From NCBI RefSeq assembly GCF_039233145.1, contig NZ_CP136419.1, positions 1,090,001 through 1,154,000 on the forward strand: 64,000 nt of DNA, read 5' to 3'. The notes under the pieces were generated by a model. It was not told the origin of the DNA. It saw only the letters and a list, made by a program, of their open reading frames with translations, and did not search any database. Position numbers and translations under genes: made by a program. How positions within the stretch are numbered: the first letter of the stretch is position 1; every line of letters begins with the position of its first letter. This document shows positions 38,886 through 47,495 of the stretch, in pieces. Source of the DNA: Moorella humiferrea (lineage in GTDB: Bacteria > Bacillota > DSM-521 > Neomoorellales > Neomoorellaceae).

Positions 38886-39644
38886 TTAACGGTCGTTGGC
38901 TGCTTTCAGTTTACCTTTGAGCCGGTAGCTAGTGCCGTTAATATAGAAAATGCGGGCGTGATGCACAAGCCGGTCAATTATGGCCGCAGCCACCACTTGG
39001 TCGGAAAATATCTCCCCCCATTCGTTGAAGTTATAGTTGCTGGTCAGGATAATGCTCCCCTTCTCGTAACGCATGGAGACCAGGCGGAAGAGGAGGTTGG
39101 CCTGTTCTTTAGTTACGGGCATGTAGCCGAGTTCGTCGATGATTAAAAGGTTCAGCCGGGAGTAACTCAGCAGCTTGTCGAGGAGGCTGCCGTCTTTGGC
39201 GCTCAAAAGTAGTTCTTCTAAAAGCTTCTGGGCCGTGATAAATGCTACCCGATATTTAGCCATGCAGGCCTTGATACCTAAGGCCACTGACAGATGCGTC
39301 TTGCCGACCCCAGGGGGACCCAGGAAGATGATATTCTCCTTTTTCTCCACAAAATCCAGGGAGCCTAAAGCGATAATTTCTTTTTCCCGGATGGATGGTT
39401 GAAAGCTAAAGTCAAATTCCTCCAGGGTTTTGATAAAGGGGAAACGTGCTTTATTGATTTTCGTCTTGACCGTGCCTTCGTTTTTCCTTTTTAACTCCTC
39501 TTCAAAGAGGAGGGAGAGGTATTCGGTATAAGAGAGGTTGTTTTGCGAAGCCTTCTCTGTTACCTCCTGGTAATGGGCGAGCATCCCCTTTAGTTTTAAG
39601 GCCTGCATCTGATTTTCCAGATAACAGGTTAATTTGTTGCTCAT
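38886..39644 (-). CDS. istB: IstB-like ATPase, IS21 transposition helper
   Basis: The 252-aa AAA+ ATPase has Walker A GPPGVGKTH and Walker B LLIIDELGY, and the N-terminal helical region typical of IstB. It binds target DNA and activates the IstA transposase. Its start overlaps the istA stop by four bases. Confidence 0.93.
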   Translation of the reverse strand: MSNKLTCYLENQMQALKLKGMLAHYQEVTEKASQNNLSYTEYLSLLFEEELKRKNEGTVKTKINKARFPFIKTLEEFDFSFQPSIREKEIIALGSLDFVEKKENIIFLGPPGVGKTHLSVALGIKACMAKYRVAFITAQKLLEELLLSAKDGSLLDKLLSYSRLNLLIIDELGYMPVTKEQANLLFRLVSMRYEKGSIILTSNYNFNEWGEIFSDQVVAAAIIDRLVHHARIFYINGTSYRLKGKLKAANDR

Positions 39645-41128
39645 GATACTGCCGCCACCTCGCTCTCCTTTAGGGCATAACAGGAGAGGTCCCGTTTGAT
39701 TTTACCTGGCGGCATATTGACACTTGCGGGGTCACAAGTATAAGAAAGCGGGGCGACTGCTTTCTGCTCTAAGAGCCTTTTTACGCTGTTTTTGTGATAA
39801 GAGCCGATTTTCAAGCATTCTTTGATGGCTGCTATGATATCTTCCCGGTTGTATATGTCTTGGTAGCTTAAGATTTCTGCCAGGTGCCAGTACAGGTTGG
39901 CCCCGTTCTTATCACGCAGGCCTTCCAGATACCTTTGGCCGTCTTCGCCGAAGGCGCTGATAAACTTCTCCACCAGGGCCGAGCGCAGTTTCAGTTTCTT
40001 TTCCTGGTATTGACGGTTGATGGTTTCGTGTTCGGGGTGAAGGGGACGGGCGGTTTGTTTTTTAAGGTCAAGGTCGAACTCCCCTAAAAGCGCACCTGCC
40101 TCGTCATATACCTTCAGGCGCCGGCCGTAGATGTTTTCGACCCACACCCTCCTTAAGCAGTAGCGCATAGGTACGGGGTAGAGATTGCCGTCATGGGATA
40201 TATAGCCGTCATTGCTCACCTTCCGGGGTTCTTTATGGTGTAAGAAGGCCGGTTCGACAGCAGGTATTTGGAGAAGGCATCCTTTTTCCTCGGCAAACAT
40301 CTCCTCCGGCGGTCGGCCTAAGCTGCTGTGGGGCCTCTTGTTGTAGGCTTCCTGGAACTCGGAAAGCTTTACAGCGAATTCGTTCAAGTCCCCCACCTCC
40401 AGGCCCCGTAGCAGGTGTTCCTGGACATAGTAAAAGGGGCGTTCCACCTTTCCCTTGGTCCGGGCACGGTAGTTGGCGCAAGCCGAAGGCTGGATGCCAT
40501 ATAGCCCGCAGAATTTGAGGAACTCATCATTGTACCGGACGATACCGTCTTTTTGGTGGGTGATGACCATTTGCTTGCCGTTGTCTATCACCAACTCCGG
40601 GGCATAACCGCCGAAGAAGTCAATGGCCTCAACCAGAACCCGGATCACGTCGGCGGTGGTGATGCTTAAAGAGAAGGTATAAAATTTCATCCGGCTAAAG
40701 GATAAGACCACCTCGTGGAGATATATTTTCAGGGGCTTCCCGTCTACCGGTAACGTCCACACCTTCCAATCGTACTGCATCTGCTTACCCGGGCCGGTTT
40801 CCACCCGGGTGGTAGCTAATTTAGCTGCATTATCTTCTGCCTTTATGGACCTAAGATAACGGTGGACGCTGGCTAGGGAGCCTTGATAGCCCTTATCTTT
40901 CAGTTCTTTGTAAATCCTTGTGCCGATATATCCCTTGGCAAGCATAATCTTGATTTCTTCCAGAAACTTGTCCAGTTCTTTAACGTACTCCCTAGCTTTA
41001 AACTGGGGCGGGCCGGCTTCTTTCAGGTACTTCCTGACGGTATTCCTGGACACCCCAACATCCCTGGCTATTTGCCTGATGCCGACCCCTTGAGCATGCA
41101 GTGCCTTGATGCGCTGCCATTTGTACAT
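39641..41128 (-). CDS. istA: IstA-like transposase, IS21 family
   Basis: The product of about 495 aa has an N-terminal helix-turn-helix (GVGIRQIARDVGVSRNTVRK) and an integrase core with acidic residues in QMQYDWKVW and VIDNGKQMV plus a later Glu (RTKGKVERPF). ATG 41128 follows AGAGGTGG; GTG 41137 is possible. No frame damage is visible. Confidence 0.92.
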   Translation of the reverse strand: MYKWQRIKALHAQGVGIRQIARDVGVSRNTVRKYLKEAGPPQFKAREYVKELDKFLEEIKIMLAKGYIGTRIYKELKDKGYQGSLASVHRYLRSIKAEDNAAKLATTRVETGPGKQMQYDWKVWTLPVDGKPLKIYLHEVVLSFSRMKFYTFSLSITTADVIRVLVEAIDFFGGYAPELVIDNGKQMVITHQKDGIVRYNDEFLKFCGLYGIQPSACANYRARTKGKVERPFYYVQEHLLRGLEVGDLNEFAVKLSEFQEAYNKRPHSSLGRPPEEMFAEEKGCLLQIPAVEPAFLHHKEPRKVSNDGYISHDGNLYPVPMRYCLRRVWVENIYGRRLKVYDEAGALLGEFDLDLKKQTARPLHPEHETINRQYQEKKLKLRSALVEKFISAFGEDGQRYLEGLRDKNGANLYWHLAEILSYQDIYNREDIIAAIKECLKIGSYHKNSVKRLLEQKAVAPLSYTCDPASVNMPPGKIKRDLSCYALKESEVAAVS

Positions 41129-41636
41129 GCTGACCACCTCTTGTTCCTCCCCCTCTCAGGGGGGATTTTATCACAAGATTAGGTGGGTCAGTTTTATTTG
41201 ACGATCTAGGGTCAATTCTATTTTACGATCTACAATCAAGGAAATGGTAAAGGGTATTCAAGAACAAGTGATGAACGTACTCCGGGACATTACTTCTATT
41301 GGAGATGTAGTTCAAAAGGAAGCGGAAAAAGCCCAAAAGACAACGGCCGACCTTGACCTTATTGAAACCGATATGCGGGTGGTCGTTGAGGGGGTGGAAA
41401 TGGTTAAAAAGCAGGCAGATGAAAGCCTCCTAAGGGTAGAAGAGGCAGCCAAAGGAGTAGAGCAGATAAGTACGGCTGCCCAGGAAGCCAGTAAAGCGGC
41501 AGAAGAAGCAGCAGCCGCCAGCCGCCAGCAAGCAGAAGGCATGAAAGAGCTTGCCCAGGCTATCGAGGAAATTGCAGCTCTGGCGGACGAACTCCAGCAG
41601 GGCTAAAGAAATCGGAGTGAACGAGGAGGAAGGTAT

Positions 41637-43145
41637 ATGGCAATAGCCGGTGGGTCGGTTGCAAGCCTTGACCAGTACGTGATCTTTCGTCTGGGACAGG
41701 AAAGCTACGGCATAGCGATAGAATACCTCCAGGAGATCATTCGTGTTCCATACGTGGTGAAGGTACCCCTGACGCCCCCGTACATGCGGGGGCTCGCCAA
41801 CCTGAGGGGCAACATTCTCCCGATTTATGACACCCGCCTGCGGTTAGGCATAAATGCTACGAATGATGACGAGAGCAACCGGGTGATAGTGGTTAATGCC
41901 GGAGGGAAGCAGGCGGGCTATGTAGTGGATCGGGTAGAAGGCGTTGTAGATATTCCGGGAGAAGCCGTAGAAGAATTCCAGAAAAAAGGTGATACTGGAG
42001 GCTACGTTACCAGGGCAGCACGTGTGGGCGAAGGCAAGCTCGTCCTTCTTTTAGAAATGGACCAGATGCTTAAAGATGTTGGTTTAAACGACAGCAGTGT
42101 GACTTCCCTTAAAGACACTAAAGAGTACGAGAACCTTGGTGCGAAAGAAGAAGAAAGTAAGGCCGACGAAAACGAGCAACAACTTTTGACTTTCCAAGTA
42201 GGAAAAGAAGAGTATGCTTTGGACATTGCCGACGTTCAAGAAATAGTGCATTTACCGGAAAACTGGAATGTGGTTCCTGATGCTCCTCCTTATGTACTGG
42301 GATTGGTGTCATTGCGGGATAGGGTTTTACCCCTTATAAGTATGAGAAGGCTTTTCGGTCTTCCGGAAGGAGAAGTGGCCGGTGGCAGGATAGTAGTCGC
42401 GTACGTGGGGGAAGGCAAGAGAGTAGCGGTTGGTCTAGTAGTGGACAGCGTAGCCGAGGTTTTGAGGGTGGCAGAGCGTTTATTGGAGCCTGTGCCTGCA
42501 GTTGTGAGGCGTAGCGGGGACGAGTTTGCCGCCATTTGCCGGCTAACCGACGAGCGCATGTTATTTACAATTGAAGCCTCCAGACTTTTGCGCGACGTGA
42601 CATTTCTTACGGAATGGGAACAAGGCGGAGCAGATGAAGTCAGTGCATATAGCCATAAAACGCTGGAAGAGGAGCGGCAGCTTGTGACTTTCTTCCTGGG
42701 TGAAGAAGAGTTTGCCCTGCCCATAGACAGCGTACGCGAGATAATTCGCGCAGGGCGTATAACCGCCGTACCCAGGACGCCTGATTTTGTAAAAGGGATA
42801 TTGAACCTTCGCGGGAGCATAGTGCCGATTATCGATTTGCGGTGCAAATTCGGCTATCCCGAGAGAGAAATAGATGAACAGGTACGAATTTTAATCTGCG
42901 AAGGGAATACTTCGGTGATGGGCCTTATGGTCGACGGCGTAAAGGAAGTAGTCAAAATTAGTGTGAGCAGCATTGAAGCCGCACCGCAAGTTTTAGTGAA
43001 GGACAGTATCCAGTCTTTCGTGGCAGGGATAGCCAAGTTTAACGACGAGCGTAACGTAATACTTTTAGACCCGGCGCGGGTAATGTCCTGGGAAGAGGGC
43101 GCCGAACTTATGGAAGTGGTGGAGGAGACGGATATCAGCGGATGA
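41637..43145 (+). CDS. Triple-domain CheW-like coupling protein
   Basis: The 502-aa protein consists of three CheW domains: about 10-150 (LRGNILPIYDTRLRLG), 183-325 (LRDRVLPLISMRRLFG) and 352-490 (LRGSIVPIIDLRCKFG). Acidic linkers join them. A normal CheW has one domain of about 150 aa. Three domains in one chain could bridge several receptors or CheA P5 domains in an array. Domain 2 is the most divergent at the LRG motif. The 3' end overlaps cheB by four bases. Confidence 0.9.
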   Translation: MAIAGGSVASLDQYVIFRLGQESYGIAIEYLQEIIRVPYVVKVPLTPPYMRGLANLRGNILPIYDTRLRLGINATNDDESNRVIVVNAGGKQAGYVVDRVEGVVDIPGEAVEEFQKKGDTGGYVTRAARVGEGKLVLLLEMDQMLKDVGLNDSSVTSLKDTKEYENLGAKEEESKADENEQQLLTFQVGKEEYALDIADVQEIVHLPENWNVVPDAPPYVLGLVSLRDRVLPLISMRRLFGLPEGEVAGGRIVVAYVGEGKRVAVGLVVDSVAEVLRVAERLLEPVPAVVRRSGDEFAAICRLTDERMLFTIEASRLLRDVTFLTEWEQGGADEVSAYSHKTLEEERQLVTFFLGEEEFALPIDSVREIIRAGRITAVPRTPDFVKGILNLRGSIVPIIDLRCKFGYPEREIDEQVRILICEGNTSVMGLMVDGVKEVVKISVSSIEAAPQVLVKDSIQSFVAGIAKFNDERNVILLDPARVMSWEEGAELMEVVEETDISG

Positions 43146-44209
43146 AGACCATACGGGTACTAGTAGTAGACGATTCAGCGTTCATGCGAAGAGTTATAAG
43201 GCAAATACTAGAGGGGGCACCCGATATCGAAGTAGTGGACGTGGCGCGGGATGGGCAGGAGGGTGTGGAGAAGGCCATCACCCTCCAGCCCGACGTGGTC
43301 ACCCTGGATATCAACATGCCCCACATGGACGGCCTTACTGCCCTGCAGCATATAACCTCGAAGACAACCGCCAAAGTAGTCATGATTTCGTCACTGACCC
43401 AGGAGGACGCGCTCATAACGTTTGAAGCACTCGAACTCGGGGCGGTGGACTTTATAGCAAAACCGGACGGCACCATTTCGTTGGGTATAAGCAGGCTTGC
43501 GGATGAGATTATAGGTAAGGTCCGGGCGGCGGCCAGGGCTAGGGTGCGCAGGAGAACGCCCGGGAGAAAGGTTCCCCGCGTGGAAAAAAAGGTCGCCGAA
43601 AAACCAGGCGCCGCAGCTTCTGTCGCGGGCCTGGACTGGGTAGTAATGATAGGCGTATCTACGGGAGGGCCCAGGACGCTGGAGGACATACTGCCGCACC
43701 TGCCCGGGGATCTGCCGGCGGGAGTGGTAGTGGTGCAGCACATGCCGCCGCGTTTCACTGCAAGTCTGGCGCAACGTCTTGACCAGTACAGCAAGCTGCA
43801 TATATGTGAGGCCCAGGAGGGAATGAAATTAAGCAACGGTCTGGCGGTAATTGCTCCGGGGGGTTACCATCTTATGTTCAGGCGGCAGGGCAGCGGCCTT
43901 ACATGCTGCCTCTCTCTTAAGCCGGAAGACGCTCAGTTCCGGCCTTCAGTAGATGTAACCCTGCATGCGCTAATGAAAGCCTATGACCCCAGGCGAACCA
44001 TTGGTGTACTTCTCACAGGAATGGGGGACGACGGTGCAGAGGCGATGGTAGAGTTAAGGAGGCGCGGCGGGTGGACTGTAGCTGAGAGCGAGGAGACAGC
44101 GGTAGTATGGGGTATGCCCCGTGCCGCGATAGAACGCGGGGGCGCGGACGTAGTAGCCCCCAGTTATCAGATAGCGGACATTATACGGCGGAAAGTCGGT
44201 GGGAGGTAG
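43142..44209 (+). CDS. cheB: CheB protein-glutamate methylesterase
   Basis: This 355-aa protein has a receiver domain (D10, D11, phosphorylated D56 in TLDINMP) and a C-terminal methylesterase with the catalytic Ser in GVSTGGPRTLE, His in QHMPPRFT and Asp in LTGMGDDGAEA. It removes methyl groups from receptors and deamidates Gln. It is paired with CheR two genes on. Confidence 0.94.
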   Translation: MKTIRVLVVDDSAFMRRVIRQILEGAPDIEVVDVARDGQEGVEKAITLQPDVVTLDINMPHMDGLTALQHITSKTTAKVVMISSLTQEDALITFEALELGAVDFIAKPDGTISLGISRLADEIIGKVRAAARARVRRRTPGRKVPRVEKKVAEKPGAAASVAGLDWVVMIGVSTGGPRTLEDILPHLPGDLPAGVVVVQHMPPRFTASLAQRLDQYSKLHICEAQEGMKLSNGLAVIAPGGYHLMFRRQGSGLTCCLSLKPEDAQFRPSVDVTLHALMKAYDPRRTIGVLLTGMGDDGAEAMVELRRRGGWTVAESEETAVVWGMPRAAIERGGADVVAPSYQIADIIRRKVGGR

Positions 44210-44211
44210 CC

Positions 44212-44805
44212 ATGGAAGAGTTAACAACGTTTATAGAAGAGTTTGAGAAGGCCAGGGATGTAGCTGACCGCATAAATTTGGTCTGTAAGATAGGATCTTC
44301 GGGAGTTCCCGGTACGGCGAAAGTTTTGGTTGAGACGTTTGCTCGTGAGGGGGATGTAGTGGTAAGGGAAGCTATTGTGGGTTCGCTTCTCTCGTGTGAC
44401 ACGGAAGAAGTAATGCAGGAGGTCGTGCCTCTTTTGAAAAGCGAAGATGCGTCCCAGCGGAGCATGGCTTTCGATGTGCTTACATACAAGGCGGATGAGA
44501 AGGCTTTGGGTATTTTTGAGGGCCTTCTTCACGATGCTGACCGTGATGTGAGGGTAATGACAGTCCATGCTTTAGGCCGGAGCCGGTGCCCAGGGGTCTT
44601 AAGTCTTCTGCGGAAAGTAGCTGCCGAAGACGAGGATATAAACGTAGTGGGAGCCGCAGTCGAATACATAGGCGAGATAGGGGAGCGGGGGGACGTGGAA
44701 CTAGTGCAGCAGTGCAAGGAAAGGTTTGATCACCCGTATCTTGATTTTATAGTCGCGAGGGCCTTGATCCGCCTTGGCGGAGAGCCCGGTAAAATTGCCA
44801 GCTAA
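44212..44805 (+). CDS. HEAT-repeat protein of the chemosensory operon
   Basis: This 197-aa all-helical protein has at least four HEAT-like units (for example SQRSMAFDVLTYKADEKALG and DRDVRVMTVHALGRSRCPGV). ATG 44212 follows GGGAGG and lies two bases after the cheB stop. It probably acts as a scaffold binding another Che protein; no enzymatic residues are visible. Its place between cheB and cheR suggests a part in adaptation. Confidence 0.75.
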   Translation: MEELTTFIEEFEKARDVADRINLVCKIGSSGVPGTAKVLVETFAREGDVVVREAIVGSLLSCDTEEVMQEVVPLLKSEDASQRSMAFDVLTYKADEKALGIFEGLLHDADRDVRVMTVHALGRSRCPGVLSLLRKVAAEDEDINVVGAAVEYIGEIGERGDVELVQQCKERFDHPYLDFIVARALIRLGGEPGKIAS

Positions 44806-44826
44806 GGGTTTCAAAGGAGAAGAGCG

Positions 44827-45630
44827 ATGACCAAGGCAGAGTTTGAACGCTTGCGAGATTATATATATCGAGAGTCGGGCATCTACTTTGAAGACAATAA
44901 AGTTTACTATGTAGAAAAGCGCGTTGAGCAGCAAATGGAGAAGTACGGGTTTAAGGATTTTACAGCTTACCTGGGAGCCCTAAGATTTGACAGTACAGGC
45001 AAGATGCGCCAGGAACTACTGAACAGTTTAACTATTAACGAAACGTATTTTTTCCGCGAGTACGAGCAGTTAAAGTGCCTGGCGGAAGAAATCGTCCCTC
45101 TCTGGTGCCAGAATGGTGTAGGACGACAGGGAGTCAAGATTTGGTGCGCGGGATGCGCCTCCGGGGAAGAAGCCTATACCCTGGCTATCGTGATGCAGGA
45201 GATGGCGCCGGACATACCCTGGGAGATATACGCCACCGATATAGATACGGAGGTTTTAGATAAAGCCGAGAAAGGCATTTATAATCACTATGCCATCCGC
45301 CAGGTGCCAGAAGTCTATCTCAAGCGCTATTTTGTTCGACTGGGTGATAATTACGCTATTGCATCCTTGATTAAGCGAAAGGTCACTTTTTCCCACTTAA
45401 ACCTTGTAGACGATGCGGGAATGCGGAAGATGCAGGGCTTTCACGCCATATTCTGCCGTAATGTCTTGATATATTTTGACGACCTTTCTCGCCGCCGGGT
45501 GGCCCTGCAATTTTACCAGGCCTTGGAGTCAGGTGGGTACATATTTTTAGGTCATTCGGAGTCTATGAGCCGGATAACCACCCTGTTTAAGCCGGTACGG
45601 TTTAAAAATGCTATTATTTACCAGAAGTAA
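44827..45630 (+). CDS. cheR: CheR receptor methyltransferase
   Basis: The 267-aa enzyme has the N-terminal helical domain with TINETYFFRE and the SAM site WCAGCASGEEAYTLAI, followed by IYATDID and FCRNVLIYFD. It methylates receptor glutamates using S-adenosylmethionine. No TPR or pentapeptide-binding extension is present. Confidence 0.95.
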   Translation: MTKAEFERLRDYIYRESGIYFEDNKVYYVEKRVEQQMEKYGFKDFTAYLGALRFDSTGKMRQELLNSLTINETYFFREYEQLKCLAEEIVPLWCQNGVGRQGVKIWCAGCASGEEAYTLAIVMQEMAPDIPWEIYATDIDTEVLDKAEKGIYNHYAIRQVPEVYLKRYFVRLGDNYAIASLIKRKVTFSHLNLVDDAGMRKMQGFHAIFCRNVLIYFDDLSRRRVALQFYQALESGGYIFLGHSESMSRITTLFKPVRFKNAIIYQK

Positions 45631-45655
45631 TACTATTAGGGGGGAGTAAAGGCTC

Positions 45656-46054
45656 ATGGCACGCGTGCTTATTGTTGACGACTCGAGTGCGGTGCGAGCG
45701 TATCATGCCAGCATTCTCGTAAAGGATGGACATCAGGTAGACTTTGCGGACAACGGCTATGAAGGCCTGGAAAAGTTTTGTGCGGCTGATTATGATGTGG
45801 TGCTGGTAGATATTAATATGCCCAGGATGCACGGTTACGATATGGTGCGTGCGATACGCAGAATTGAGCGGGGCCAGAAAGTGGGGATTATCGTAGTTTC
45901 AACGGAAGCTGATTCTAAGGATATGGTTGAAGGTTACAAAGCCGGAGCCGATCTTTACATGGTCAAACCGGTCAAACCAGAAGAACTAAAACAGATATGT
46001 ACAATGTTCAGCCCTATGAAGGGCGAGGGCAATGATGTCGGCGAGGGAGCGTAA
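45656..46054 (+). CDS. cheY: CheY-like response regulator
   Basis: This 132-aa single receiver domain has D8/D9, phospho-acceptor D52 (LVDINMP), S82 in place of the usual Thr/Ser and K104 (VKP). A short Gly/Glu-rich tail follows. ATG 45656 follows GGGGGGAG. It is the likely output or phosphate sink of the split CheA. With no output domain, its target must be another protein. Confidence 0.92.
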   Translation: MARVLIVDDSSAVRAYHASILVKDGHQVDFADNGYEGLEKFCAADYDVVLVDINMPRMHGYDMVRAIRRIERGQKVGIIVVSTEADSKDMVEGYKAGADLYMVKPVKPEELKQICTMFSPMKGEGNDVGEGA

Positions 46055-46055
46055 T

Positions 46056-47489
46056 ATGGAAAAGGGGTCCAAAACTTTAAGAATTACGGCTGGCGAGCTT
46101 GGGAGCCGCGATGTGTGGCCTTTGCTACGGGATATGGAGGAAAAAGGATGGCTTGAACGTTTAAATCTTCTGGATTGCGGGGAAGGATACAGCCTGGAAA
46201 TTGAAGTCAGGCCTGAGCAAGACATAGAACTTTGCGAGCGACTAGTCAAGGATTACCTCGAGGGCAAAACGGTCTTAGGTGATACACCTCGTACAACTCG
46301 TGATGTAGGGAGGGAGATGATAGAGTCTCAAACAGTCAGGGTAGAACAGGGCAAAATTGACAGGCTTCTAGCTCTAGCGGGCGAGCTTATAGTTAGCACC
46401 AACGGGCTCACTCATCTGGTAAGACGTCTGGAAGACTTAGGTTTACCGGTTGAAATGGTGAGGGAGATTAAAGAATACCAGTCGTTGCTTAACCGGGCCA
46501 GTTGGGAAATACAAGATGTAATTATGGAAATGCGGCTTATGCCGGTGGGTTTTGTATTTGAGCGGTTTCGCCGGGTGGTACGGGAACTGGGACAGGAGCT
46601 GGGTAAAAAGGTTCAATTTAAAGTACTTGGCGATGACGTGACGATAGACCGCAACGTTGCCGCAATTATATATGAACCTTTACTACACTTGATCCGCAAT
46701 ACCCTTGATCATGGTTTGGAAAGGTCGGAAGAAAGAATACGGTCAGGAAAGCCGGAAGAAGGAGAACTTCTTTTACGAGCGGAACGCAAGGGGGAACACG
46801 TAGTTATAGCAGTAAAAGATGACGGTGCGGGGATCGACGTTGAAGCTGTTAAGAGTAAAGCTGTTAGCCGGGGGTTAATAACTAAAGAGCAAGCCGAGAA
46901 GATGGGCTTTAATGAAGCGCTGGAGCTCATATTTATACCGGGTTTTAGTACAAAGGACGAGGCCAGCACGGTTTCTGGCCGGGGAGTAGGTATGGACGTA
47001 GTCCGGGAAACGGTCGAACGGTTAGGCGGCAAGGTAATTGTGCACAGCGAATTGGGGGTTGGGACAGAGGTAGCCCTGGAATTGCCTATCACGATGAGCA
47101 TTACCAAGGTTGTACTCTTGGATTGCGGCGGTTTATATGGAATCCCTGTAGGGGAGGTCAAAGAGATAGTAAAGGTCGAAGCGTCCAGGCTGCATTCTTT
47201 AAAAGAGAGTGAAGTAGTGGTCTTGAGGGGAACCATATACCCCGTGTTCCGGCTTTCCCGTGTGCTTGACTCTAGTGTAGAGGGGGTAGATGGCAATGAA
47301 CTTACGCTGATAGTCCTATTGGCAGGTGTCGCAGTAGCCGTACCGAAAGTTTTAGGTGAACAAGATGTAGTGTTGAAGAACCTACCAACCCAGCTTTCTC
47401 ATTTGAAACTGTTTACCGGTGCGGCAATACTGGGGAACGGGGACATTGCTTTGATTTTAGATACTAGTATCATTGGAAGGATGGTGTAA
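46056..47489 (+). CDS. cheA: CheA histidine kinase core lacking the HPt domain (P3-P4-P5)
   Basis: This 477-aa protein starts with about 90 residues of unclear fold. It then has the dimerisation domain (VEQGKIDRLLALAGELIVST), the ATPase domain (LIRNTLDHGLE, DDGAGID, GRGVGMDVV) and a CheW-like P5. There is no phosphorylatable His domain; the following gene provides it. ATG 46056 follows GAGGGAG and lies one base after the cheY stop. An ATG at 46032 has no ribosome binding site. The split layout recalls CheA3/CheA4 of Rhodobacter. Confidence 0.88.
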   Translation: MEKGSKTLRITAGELGSRDVWPLLRDMEEKGWLERLNLLDCGEGYSLEIEVRPEQDIELCERLVKDYLEGKTVLGDTPRTTRDVGREMIESQTVRVEQGKIDRLLALAGELIVSTNGLTHLVRRLEDLGLPVEMVREIKEYQSLLNRASWEIQDVIMEMRLMPVGFVFERFRRVVRELGQELGKKVQFKVLGDDVTIDRNVAAIIYEPLLHLIRNTLDHGLERSEERIRSGKPEEGELLLRAERKGEHVVIAVKDDGAGIDVEAVKSKAVSRGLITKEQAEKMGFNEALELIFIPGFSTKDEASTVSGRGVGMDVVRETVERLGGKVIVHSELGVGTEVALELPITMSITKVVLLDCGGLYGIPVGEVKEIVKVEASRLHSLKESEVVVLRGTIYPVFRLSRVLDSSVEGVDGNELTLIVLLAGVAVAVPKVLGEQDVVLKNLPTQLSHLKLFTGAAILGNGDIALILDTSIIGRMV

Positions 47490-47495
47490 ACTCTA

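Larger units (their letters stand above)
38767..41234 (-). mobile_element. IS21-family insertion sequence (2468 bp)
   Basis: Ends are TGTTGATTGTCAATAGAATT... on the left and its imperfect inverse (TGTAGATCGTAAAATAGAAT...) on the right. Each end has a second internal copy of the TTGACCCAC-type repeat, as in IS21 elements. The 6-bp target duplication ATCAAG is at 38761-38766 and 41235-41240. It encodes IstA and IstB on the minus strand. The exact duplication and intact genes point to recent insertion. Confidence 0.92.
37189..41606 (+). pseudogene. Soluble chemoreceptor with two signalling tips, disrupted by IS21-family element
   Basis: Exons 37189-38766 and 41241-41606 join in frame to a 647-aa protein once the IS and one ATCAAG copy are removed. 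There is no transmembrane segment or sensor domain. It carries two MCP hairpin tips: [20 protein letters not shown] at 180 onward and a variant, [20 protein letters not shown], at 481 onward. A second complete coiled-coil bundle follows each. ATG 37189 follows AAGGAGGAG. As sequenced, translation ends just inside the IS, at 38772, with the second tip present but its return helix lost. Confidence 0.85.
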
